DNA from: Bacteroidota bacterium
GTDB taxonomy: Bacteria; Bacteroidota; Bacteroidia; Flavobacteriales; Weeksellaceae
Assembly: GCA_023457935.1 (NCBI GenBank)
Contig: JAEXBA010000025.1
Location: forward strand, 1 to 54,917
Reading direction: 5' to 3'
DNA length: 54,917 nt
The translations under genes were made by a program, and so were the position numbers. The notes under the pieces are model-generated. The model had not been told where the DNA came from. It made no database searches and was given only the letters and a program-made list of their open reading frames with translations. Shown piece by piece: positions 5,734 through 13,756 of the stretch; the first letter of the stretch is position 1; every line of letters starts with the position of its first letter.

Positions 5734-7983
5734 TTATTTGTTTTTATCGAAGAAATCAAGTGTGTATTTGAACTCAAGTGAAACCAGTCTCTTGATAAAC
5801 GGAGAACTCGCGAACTCACGGATATCTACATTAAACAGATTGGTTACGTTTGCGCCAACCGTCATTCCGTTTGAGAAGTTGTATCCTGCATTCATATCCA
5901 CTGTGAAACCACCAAGCGGCCCGTAATTCCATGTTCTTGCCGGTGCGTAGTAAGAATTTTCAGTGATATCAATAGTTCCGTTTCCGTCCAGATCCTGCGT
6001 TTTGGCTGCAGTAGCCACTCCCGAAAAGAAATCGTAATCCTGCACCCATCTTCCGTAAACGGCGCCAAACCATTTCTGTGTAGCGTAATTAAGACCGACA
6101 GTTACTTTATTTTCAGGTGTATTGATCGGCAAATCGGTATCCAGTACTTTTCCGTCATGGTTTCCGTCGTTGCTCATATCATTCTTATCCAGCTTTCTGC
6201 CGAAATAGGAATAGTTTACGGTACCTCTCAGCGCATCGGTGAAGTAATAGTTCAGTCCGATATCAAATCCGTAGGTATCCACTTTACCAAAGTTTGAATA
6301 GGTTAAAACAAAAGCCGGATTTGCTCCCGGAATATCAGCCATAGCCTGATCGCCGCGGTGTGTTACCGTTCTTCCGCCAACTGCCAGCTGCGTTAACGGA
6401 CTGATGAAGTTTTCAGAAATATTGTAGTAAGCATTTGCATCAATATAGAATTTCTTGTCGATTGCTCCTTTATAACCTACCTCAAAAGAGTTGATGGTTT
6501 CCACTTCAAGCGGATTTATTTTTGAGCCGTCGGAAAGTGTAAATCCAACACCGTTTCCGAGAATCAATCCGCCAAAAAGATAACCTTCAAGGTTCATGAT
6601 CGAAGGTACTGCCATACCTTTACCGTACGTCAAACGGAACATTCCGTCGCCCACTTTTTTCGTAACAGCCGCTTTCGGAAGGATGTTGGTTCCGTAATAG
6701 TCATGATTGTCGACTCTGGCAGCTGCCAAAAATCCCCAACCGTCAATTTTATATTCTGCCTGACCGTAAACGCCGAGCTGGTTAATGTTAATCGGGCCGT
6801 CGAAATCCAGCATATAGGTATTTTTCGTGAACGCCATATCGCGCTGGAACTGGGCTCCCAGAATTCCGGTAAAACCGCCCCATGTTTTGTTGTACTGCCC
6901 TTCTGCAACCCATCTTTTGGAATCATCTCTGAAGCGGGAACCTCTCTGTAAAGCCATACCTCCGCCCGGCAGTGCAGGAATTGCCAGCCACTGCTCATTA
7001 TAGGATCTTTCCCTTGCTACAGCATCAGAAAAGCCACCGGCGATCCAGGAAACATAGTTTTGCGTTCTTTGGTTGATGGAATAAGTATCTTCTGTATTTG
7101 AAGTCTGATAATAGGTATTCAGGAAGAATCTCGGATGAACGTATTTTAACTGATATTCATTGATTTTCCAGTCTTTGATCTGATTTCTACCGGCCGATGT
7201 TACGCCCAGGTTGCTATTGTTACTGTGTCCGAAATAACCGATTAATTCACCTACAGAGAACGGTTTGAAATTCAGCTGACCATTGAATTTTGTTGATGAG
7301 AAATCTCTGTCAAGATCCAGTTCCGGAAATGCAATATTGGCAACATATACGGAGTCCGTATAGTCGAATTCTGTTCCCTGGCTGTGTTCAAATGCAACTT
7401 TCAAAGCCACTTTATCGCTGAGTGCCTGTGCGTGTCTTGCTCTTCCCGTAAAAACGTTCTGGTTTCCTAAGCCCATTGCGAAGGTTGTGCCCTGAGACCT
7501 GAAAGGATTCTTGGAAATACTGTTTACCAATCCGTTGTGCGCATTCGGGCCATACAGTGTTCCGTTTGGTCCCAGAAGGATTTCCACTTTTTCAATATCT
7601 TCCTTGATTACGGTTGAAAACGTTCCGAAAGGAAGTCCGGTTGCCACCAATGTTGAAACACGGTCATCGGTAATCTGAAGGTTTTTGGAGTTAAAAGCAG
7701 AGTTGAAACCTCTGATGTTGATTCCGGTGCCCAAAACACCCGCTCTTACAAAGTCTACCCCTTTTTGTCTTGCAGCCAGTTCACCCAGGTTGAAACCGGT
7801 AAATTCTTTAATATCTTTCGAACTGATGATGTTTACCGTCGCCGGCACTTCCACCAGTTTCTGTACCTTTCTGCTCGCAGAAACCGTAACCTGCTCGATG
7901 TCTCTTGTTTTAAGTGAATCTGTCTGCTGTGCGCTTGCAAAAAAAGCCGCCAAAGTAAGAGACAGTACAACTGATTTTTTCAT
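5734..7983 (-). CDS. TonB-dependent outer-membrane receptor
   Basis: Outer-membrane beta-barrel transporter of 749 residues. A signal peptide ends near residue 18-19 (ASAQQ); the plug domain covers about 35-150 and includes a TonB-box-like VTVSA and the typical GINIRGF, VEILLGPNGTLYGPNA and GLVN segments; the barrel follows and ends in an aromatic-rich strand (LEFKYTLDFF). It has no N-terminal carboxypeptidase-like domain and no SusD partner, so it is not a SusC-type transporter. It lies 14 bp upstream of the alpha/beta hydrolase of the 3-hydroxybutyrate set and is probably co-transcribed. Imported substrate is unknown; context suggests a hydroxyacid ester or oligomer, though siderophore uptake cannot be excluded from sequence. 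Confidence 0.88.
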   Translation of the reverse strand: MKKSVVLSLTLAAFFASAQQTDSLKTRDIEQVTVSASRKVQKLVEVPATVNIISSKDIKEFTGFNLGELAARQKGVDFVRAGVLGTGINIRGFNSAFNSKNLQITDDRVSTLVATGLPFGTFSTVIKEDIEKVEILLGPNGTLYGPNAHNGLVNSISKNPFRSQGTTFAMGLGNQNVFTGRARHAQALSDKVALKVAFEHSQGTEFDYTDSVYVANIAFPELDLDRDFSSTKFNGQLNFKPFSVGELIGYFGHSNNSNLGVTSAGRNQIKDWKINEYQLKYVHPRFFLNTYYQTSNTEDTYSINQRTQNYVSWIAGGFSDAVARERSYNEQWLAIPALPGGGMALQRGSRFRDDSKRWVAEGQYNKTWGGFTGILGAQFQRDMAFTKNTYMLDFDGPININQLGVYGQAEYKIDGWGFLAAARVDNHDYYGTNILPKAAVTKKVGDGMFRLTYGKGMAVPSIMNLEGYLFGGLILGNGVGFTLSDGSKINPLEVETINSFEVGYKGAIDKKFYIDANAYYNISENFISPLTQLAVGGRTVTHRGDQAMADIPGANPAFVLTYSNFGKVDTYGFDIGLNYYFTDALRGTVNYSYFGRKLDKNDMSNDGNHDGKVLDTDLPINTPENKVTVGLNYATQKWFGAVYGRWVQDYDFFSGVATAAKTQDLDGNGTIDITENSYYAPARTWNYGPLGGFTVDMNAGYNFSNGMTVGANVTNLFNVDIREFASSPFIKRLVSLEFKYTLDFFDKNK

Positions 7984-8127
7984 AATTATCTGATTTTTTT
8001 CTTATTTATGATACAATGATAAAGCAACTGTAAACAGAACTTTACGGGTTCATTAAGAAATTAGGATATGACTTATGATAAAAATGACGCTAAATTTGCA
8101 GAACAGAACAGATAAAACCTATCAATG

Positions 8128-9540
8128 CTACTTACCGACGATGTAGGACTTAAATAAAACACGCAGTTCCGGCAATGCTATAATCAGTTTCTCGGCGTTA
8201 TTGGAAATGATCGAAAAGTTTGCTGGTGAATGCTTCAGTACACTTAAACTGTCAGCAATTGAAGTGAAGAGCATGTCTTTATCAATCTTGCTTTCCATAT
8301 ACGATGAAAGCGCAATAATCCATGATAAGTTGGGCACAAATGAAGTTTTCGCCTCCAGAGCGTTGAGTCCGTATTTTCTTTCCAGCAGAAGAATTTCGTT
8401 GTAATTTTCCTGAAGCATCAGAACCGTCAGGTACGACGTAAAGAAGTGATGCCACCGGTATTCAAAAATTTCGGTTTCAAACTTATTCAGGAAGTAAATC
8501 CCGATATTTTCGGCTTTTTTGAGCTGATTCAGTTCTGTAAGAACACGCAGATAGTAAGAGGTATAAGTAATTTTCTGAAGGTCGTTATGCGTATTCTCGT
8601 ACACCGGTCTGTAGTTCTCCAGAAGTTCTGAAGCTTCTCTGATCTGCCCTGTTTTCAGATAGATGGCAACCAGATTGTTCACATACATCAGTGCATCTTC
8701 ATTGGTTTGCCGCACAGCGAGTTTACCGTAATAAATTGCCTTTTCAGTATCATTGAGCTGCGAATGAAGCAAAACCCTGCTCGAATAATAATTATAGAGA
8801 ACACGCCTGCAGTACATTTGTCCCTGACTGAAAAAATGATCAATCTGATCAAAAATCTTCTGAAGCTTTTGTGGATTTTTCTCGGTATTATACATGAAGG
8901 CGAGCAGAATAAACGCTCTGTAACGGTTTATTCCGTTAATTTCTTCATTCTCAAAAACCTTGCGCAGCCATTTTTCCCAATAAAGTGTTTTATTGCTTTT
9001 TGAAGTGTACTGAAGTGTGATTTCCGAAGTCGCCTCGTACAGCTTTTCCTGAATTTTAACCGCTTTCTGAAATGCCGAAGCAAACCTGTCCAGAAAATCC
9101 TTCACAATAATATGATCGTCGTAACGAAGCCGCATCAGAAGGTACGAACGGTATTCCTTCATCACATTGTACAGCTGCTGGAAATTAAAACCTATCGATT
9201 TATAATTCCGGATATAATCAAGCATTTCGCGTTCCTCCGATGCCGAAATAAGATCCAGCGACAGCTTTTTGTTGAACTCCATTATCCACGCTCCAACTTT
9301 GTCAACATCGCGCTGTGAAAGCTTTTTTTCAACCCAGGTTTTGATGTGATGGTATTTCCTTTTGTCGAAATCAGGATTAAAGGTTTTTGCAGATTCTGCA
9401 TTCAGGGCATTGTGAACCAAAGTGGAAAAAATCTCTTCTTTTTCAGCATCAACGAAAGCGGCCAGCGAAGAAAGATATCTTGCTTCGTGCGGCAGCAGTG
9501 CCTGGCTGAATTCTTCAAAGACTTTGAGTTTCGGTTTCAT
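8128..9540 (-). CDS. Unrecognised 470-residue helical protein with TPR-like C-terminal half
   Basis: I do not recognise the family. I chose the ATG at 9540 (MKPKLKVFEEF) because the 24 residues added by the in-frame ATG at 9612 look like spacer DNA. The N-terminal half (1-200) is charged and helical. From about residue 200 there are five segments of 34-40 residues with regularly placed Tyr/Leu/Ala that resemble tetratricopeptide helix pairs (for example SSRVLLHSQLNDTEKAIYYG). No helix-turn-helix, signal peptide or enzyme motif is visible. It stands between the lipoprotein hydrolase and the TonB receptor of the putative 3-hydroxybutyrate locus on the same strand, so a regulatory or scaffold role there is possible but unproven. 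Confidence 0.6.
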   Translation of the reverse strand: MKPKLKVFEEFSQALLPHEARYLSSLAAFVDAEKEEIFSTLVHNALNAESAKTFNPDFDKRKYHHIKTWVEKKLSQRDVDKVGAWIMEFNKKLSLDLISASEEREMLDYIRNYKSIGFNFQQLYNVMKEYRSYLLMRLRYDDHIIVKDFLDRFASAFQKAVKIQEKLYEATSEITLQYTSKSNKTLYWEKWLRKVFENEEINGINRYRAFILLAFMYNTEKNPQKLQKIFDQIDHFFSQGQMYCRRVLYNYYSSRVLLHSQLNDTEKAIYYGKLAVRQTNEDALMYVNNLVAIYLKTGQIREASELLENYRPVYENTHNDLQKITYTSYYLRVLTELNQLKKAENIGIYFLNKFETEIFEYRWHHFFTSYLTVLMLQENYNEILLLERKYGLNALEAKTSFVPNLSWIIALSSYMESKIDKDMLFTSIADSLSVLKHSPANFSIISNNAEKLIIALPELRVLFKSYIVGK

Positions 9541-9639
9541 GGAAAATACTGAACCGGAAAAATAAGAAAGTTCAGCAGAAATAAAAAGGAAACTGCCGAT
9601 AAAAATCAGCAATTCCCAGGTTAATATGAATGTAAAAAG

Positions 9640-10575
9640 TTATTTCAAGAATGCACGGACAGCATGATTTACTTCCTGCGGTTTTTCGAACATCAGGAAA
9701 TGTCCGGCGTTTTCAATCATCTGTAACTGACTTCCTTTCAATGCCGTTTTTGCTTTTCCGGCAACATCATCAACCGCCATTGCAGCGTGAAGATAGCGGT
9801 TCGGAATCAGGAAATCATTCTTTCCAAACAGCAGCAGCGTCGGCACTGTAATTTTTTCCAAGTCTGCAATTACTTTATCATTCAGCATTCCGTGTACGCT
9901 TCCAACAATTGCTTCAGCATGCTGTTCAAAATCATCAGTGTTTTTGATAGCTTTCCGGTCTGCGATCATCCGGTTTGCTTCCTGCGGCATTTTGAAAAAG
10001 TTAATTGCATAATTTTTATCAATCTGCTCATCAGAAGTATTCATAATGGCGCCTTTTGTCGTCACCATTTTCATCGTATTTCCTTCGAATTCCGTAAATT
10101 CTTCAATTCCAGCAGGCGCAATCAGAATCATCCTGTCAAGTTTTTCCGGATATTTTGATGCAAATTTAATTGCGGTTTGTCCGCCCATCGAATGTCCGAC
10201 AACTGTAAATTTCTGAACATTCATTTTCTCTGCAAACTCCCTGATGGTTTCCGCAAAGTACGTTGGCGTATATTCACTGGCTTTCAGATACGATTTTCCG
10301 TATCCAGGCAAATCAATGGCGTAACAGGTGAAATCTTTCTGAAGATCTTCAATATTACGGTACCACGCATCTGCATTACTGCTTAAACCGTGCACGAAAA
10401 TCAGAACATTTTTTCCGTTTCCTTCCTTCGTGTATGCAAGTTCACCATCTTTAAGACTAACAAAGCGAGTCTTGAAATGATAAGGCTGAAGAACTTCTCT
10501 CATTGTGTTGGGTTTTTCTTTCTGTGCCGTACACGACAATAAACTGATGAAAATTAAAAAAAGTATTTTTTTCAT
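9640..10575 (-). CDS. Lipoprotein alpha/beta-fold hydrolase
   Basis: Exported alpha/beta hydrolase of 311 residues. The N-terminus is a lipoprotein signal with lipobox cysteine Cys15 (SLLSC), so the enzyme is membrane-anchored in the periplasm or on the surface. HGLSS is at 62-66, nucleophile Ser129 in GHSMGG, the acid in GKNDFL and the histidine in NAGHFLMF. Its start overlaps the upstream acyl-CoA synthetase stop by four bases (ATGA). It may hydrolyse esters outside the cytoplasm before uptake; 3-hydroxybutyrate oligomers are the substrate suggested by neighbours. It lacks a substrate-binding domain of the type found in secreted polyhydroxybutyrate depolymerases. Confidence 0.8.
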   Translation of the reverse strand: MKKILFLIFISLLSCTAQKEKPNTMREVLQPYHFKTRFVSLKDGELAYTKEGNGKNVLIFVHGLSSNADAWYRNIEDLQKDFTCYAIDLPGYGKSYLKASEYTPTYFAETIREFAEKMNVQKFTVVGHSMGGQTAIKFASKYPEKLDRMILIAPAGIEEFTEFEGNTMKMVTTKGAIMNTSDEQIDKNYAINFFKMPQEANRMIADRKAIKNTDDFEQHAEAIVGSVHGMLNDKVIADLEKITVPTLLLFGKNDFLIPNRYLHAAMAVDDVAGKAKTALKGSQLQMIENAGHFLMFEKPQEVNHAVRAFLK

Positions 10576-12089
10576 GAATTCAGATTTTTCTTTGAATTTT
10601 TCTGACTGTAAATTCGGACAAGATCTTTTCTGGAAACCTTTCCAAAGCCTGTCAGCGGAAACTCTTCCAGGAAAATATATTCCTTCGGATGTTTGAATTT
10701 CGCCAGCCTGTCTTTCAGAAAATTCTGCACAGCTTCTTTGTTCAGTCCCGGACCGGACGGTTTGATGAAAACCACGCCTTTTTTTCCCCAGACATCATCA
10801 TCAAAAGGAATTACCTGAATATTCACAATTTCAGGGTGGTTTTTCAGAACATTTTCAATTTCATGAGGGAAAATGTTTTCACCGCCGGAAATGTACATAT
10901 CATCAATTCTTCCTTTCAGATAGTAAAATCCGTCCTCATCCGTCATCGCCAAATCTCCGGTATGAAACCATTCATTCTTGATTTTATCCCTTGTTGCCAC
11001 CGAATTGTTCCAGTAACCCGGCGTCACTACTTCTCCGCGGATACACAGTTCTCCAATTTCGTTTTCCGCCACTTCCTTTCCTTCGGAATCAATCACTTTC
11101 AGTTCAACATAAAAGTTCGGTTTTCCAATAGAAGTTGGTTTTTCCAGACAGAAATCTTCGTGAAGTGATGTTATGCTCGGTCCGGCTTCTGTGAGTCCGT
11201 AACCGGGACGGATATTTACATTTTTATGTTCTTTCCAGATCCGCAACTGCTCCAGCGTAATTCCTTCTCCGCCACAGATAATGTAACGTAAAGCTTTAAG
11301 ATCGGAAGCATCAAAATCCTTTTCTTTGGAGAGCATCTGCAGAATCGTCGGCAATACCATAAAGAGCGTAATTTTTTTTGATGAAAGATATTTCAGAATC
11401 AGTGAAGGATCGATTTTTTTCTGAATCAGAATTTCTCCGCCGTTATGAAGCAAAGGCGTCAGGAAAATATTCCAGCCCGAAGTATGGTACGGCGGCAGAA
11501 TATTCAGGGTTTTGTCCTTTGAGGTAATTCCCAGCTGCATTGAAGTGTTCAGACTGTTCCAGAACAGCATTTTTGTAGTGTAAAGAACGCCTTTGGGCCT
11601 CGCAGTTGTTCCGCTGGTATAAAAAAGGAAAACCGGAAGCTCTTCCCTGATATGATATTTGTTTTTTTCAGCGCCCGTAATATCAATACTCCTGATTCTT
11701 TCACTGAAATCAAGCAACCGTAAAGTTTCCACCTGATCTTTCAGAAAGAAAACAGCTTCATCAAAAAGCTCACTGTATATTAAAACAGAAGGTTTACAGT
11801 CTTTAATCTGCTGCTGAATTTCTGTGGCAGAAAGGCGGTAATTCAACGGAACCAGAATGGCGCCCAATCTTTGGCAAGCCGAAAAAAGCGCTACCAAATA
11901 CGGCGAATGTTCCATTAAAGCTCCGATTCTGTCGCCTTCTTTTACTGTTTCAGAAAAGTATTCACAGATTTGCGTAGAAATCCTGTCGAGCATTCTGTAC
12001 GTGAAACTTTCACCGGTTTCCAGATCGGTAACGGCGGTTGAATTTGGCTTCAATGCAGCCCATTTAGAAATCCAGTCCAGGTTTTTCAT
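10572..12089 (-). CDS. AMP-forming acyl-CoA synthetase
   Basis: Acyl-CoA synthetase of the ANL superfamily, 505 residues, which activates a carboxylic acid with ATP and CoA. The phosphate-binding loop is YTSGTTARPKG (Ala replaces the usual Gly after TT), the GYGLTEAGP motif follows, then WFHTGDLA and GRIDDMYISGGENI, and the C-terminal catalytic lysine lies in GFGKVSRKDL. It is four bases overlapped with the hydrolase gene downstream and two bases from the symporter gene upstream. A short acid such as 3-hydroxybutyrate, acetoacetate or another short-chain acid fits the context, but ANL specificity cannot be read reliably from motifs. Confidence 0.88.
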   Translation of the reverse strand: MKNLDWISKWAALKPNSTAVTDLETGESFTYRMLDRISTQICEYFSETVKEGDRIGALMEHSPYLVALFSACQRLGAILVPLNYRLSATEIQQQIKDCKPSVLIYSELFDEAVFFLKDQVETLRLLDFSERIRSIDITGAEKNKYHIREELPVFLFYTSGTTARPKGVLYTTKMLFWNSLNTSMQLGITSKDKTLNILPPYHTSGWNIFLTPLLHNGGEILIQKKIDPSLILKYLSSKKITLFMVLPTILQMLSKEKDFDASDLKALRYIICGGEGITLEQLRIWKEHKNVNIRPGYGLTEAGPSITSLHEDFCLEKPTSIGKPNFYVELKVIDSEGKEVAENEIGELCIRGEVVTPGYWNNSVATRDKIKNEWFHTGDLAMTDEDGFYYLKGRIDDMYISGGENIFPHEIENVLKNHPEIVNIQVIPFDDDVWGKKGVVFIKPSGPGLNKEAVQNFLKDRLAKFKHPKEYIFLEEFPLTGFGKVSRKDLVRIYSQKNSKKNLNS

Positions 12090-12091
12090 CG

Positions 12092-13585
12092 TTATGCGGT
12101 CTCCGTTTTTTTGCTGATTAAATGTAAAGCACCGGCAACCAGAACAGAGCTCATAATTGCAATAGCCGCTGAAACTCCCGGATTTCCTACCGTTCCCTGC
12201 ATATAAGGCGTCAGCTTACCGTAAAAAATACCGAAATGCGTAACTATAGCCACTATTGAACCGATGAAAACCGTAGAAGATTTTACATTTTTTACAAATG
12301 TACCGAAAAGAACAGGAACAAAAGCTGCGGCAAAATATCCGTAAACGCCGTTCTGACCGAAAATACCAACGCTCAGGTTTGGATGCTGAATCTGATCCCA
12401 ACTCAGCAGAAAACTTACAATCGCCAATGTAACAATTACAAATTTATTGATAACAAGTCCGTTTTTTGAAATTTTATCACCAAAAATCGGTTCCAGAATA
12501 TCAGAAGTAACCGTAACGGAAAGCGACTGTATCAGTCCTTCCAGTGTAGACAAACCTGCAGAAATCAGCCCTACAATCACCAGAATTCCCGCCGCGGCAG
12601 AAAATCTTTTCACAACATAAGTTGGAATTACTTCATCCATTTTCATTTTGTGTCCGTCCACGGTAAGATCCGGAAACATTATTCTGGCATAAAATCCGGC
12701 AACCACAATGAGAAAGAATACAATCATAGAAGCTATCGCAAAAAACAGGTATGAATTTACTTTATCAGGACTTTTTAACATCAGTGACTTTGTCATGATA
12801 TGCGGCTGACAGACAATTGCTACACCTACAATAAGCTGACAGATAACGACTTCAAAAAAATCGCGGTATAACGGGCTGCTTTCGTTAAAGGTTTTCGTAA
12901 GATTCGGATCGATGGTGTTGAGCTTTGCAGCAAAGCCGTCCAGACCTTCACTGAAAAGATCAGTACCTGAAAAAATCATCATTAAGGCCACTATGACCAT
13001 GATGATGGCCTGAACCGTATTGGTATATACCATTGAATTCGCACCGCCGAACATCATATATCCAAAAACAAAAACTGTAATTCCGAGCAGTACATAGAAC
13101 GGCTCAACATTTAAAGATTTGGAGATTACCTGCGTTAAACCTACATTAATCAAAACAATAAATGTTATCAGAAGCATCGCGACAATGGCAAAAAAGAACT
13201 GATAAGACTTATTGTTAAAGCGGTTTCCAATCCACTGCGACATCGTGTTTGCCTTAACTGCTTTACCGTATTTGGCAAAACCTTTAGTAAAAACAATCAG
13301 CGACGCAAAAGCTGCCAGAGGCAGAACTACCGCCATCGAAATAAAGCCCGCAAAACCGTACAAAGCAATAAAGCCGGGATTAATTACGAATGTCGCCGCA
13401 CTCGTCATGGATGCAGCAAGCGACAGCCCGACAATCCATGACGGAAAGCCAAGGTTTCCAATGCCATAATCGGAAATACTTTTGGTTTTCAGCGCTCCGC
13501 GGATTACAAAAAACAGAATCACAACAGCATATACTGCCAGGACAATTCCGATATACAACGGCCACCGATTCTCTGAACTCATCAT
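12092..13585 (-). CDS. Sodium:solute symporter (SSS family)
   Basis: Inner-membrane sodium-coupled transporter of about 497 residues with some 13 hydrophobic helices. Features include the SDYGIGNLGFPSW segment after helix one, the MTSAATF motif in helix two, a GGANSMVYTNTVQA segment and the GLISAGLSTLEG helix, all typical of the SSS family. The adjacent ATGs at 13585 and 13582 are the best starts; an in-frame ATG at 13618 would add eleven basic residues. It is the first gene of the minus-strand block and two bases separate it from the acyl-CoA synthetase, suggesting that it imports the monocarboxylate the synthetase activates. Acetate, lactate or hydroxybutyrate are all compatible. Confidence 0.87.
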   Translation of the reverse strand: MMSSENRWPLYIGIVLAVYAVVILFFVIRGALKTKSISDYGIGNLGFPSWIVGLSLAASMTSAATFVINPGFIALYGFAGFISMAVVLPLAAFASLIVFTKGFAKYGKAVKANTMSQWIGNRFNNKSYQFFFAIVAMLLITFIVLINVGLTQVISKSLNVEPFYVLLGITVFVFGYMMFGGANSMVYTNTVQAIIMVIVALMMIFSGTDLFSEGLDGFAAKLNTIDPNLTKTFNESSPLYRDFFEVVICQLIVGVAIVCQPHIMTKSLMLKSPDKVNSYLFFAIASMIVFFLIVVAGFYARIMFPDLTVDGHKMKMDEVIPTYVVKRFSAAAGILVIVGLISAGLSTLEGLIQSLSVTVTSDILEPIFGDKISKNGLVINKFVIVTLAIVSFLLSWDQIQHPNLSVGIFGQNGVYGYFAAAFVPVLFGTFVKNVKSSTVFIGSIVAIVTHFGIFYGKLTPYMQGTVGNPGVSAAIAIMSSVLVAGALHLISKKTETA

Positions 13586-13756
13586 TATTCTTTTAAGCAA
13601 AAGAAAGGATTTCCGCACGCATAAACAATCGGTTCAGTAAGATTTCAGATATGACTTAAGACAAAAAATTAAACTGTTCGTCCAAAAATACTTTTAAAAC
13701 GACAGAAACAGTCAGTACGACTTACAAAACGCTTCAGCGGCTTAATTTTGGCTGGA

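Noticed and set aside
12272..12295. Another copy of the TTAC-nTTT-GTAA palindrome within the symporter gene
   Set aside because: Only part of the pattern is present and it lies in the coding sequence, so chance is the simplest explanation.
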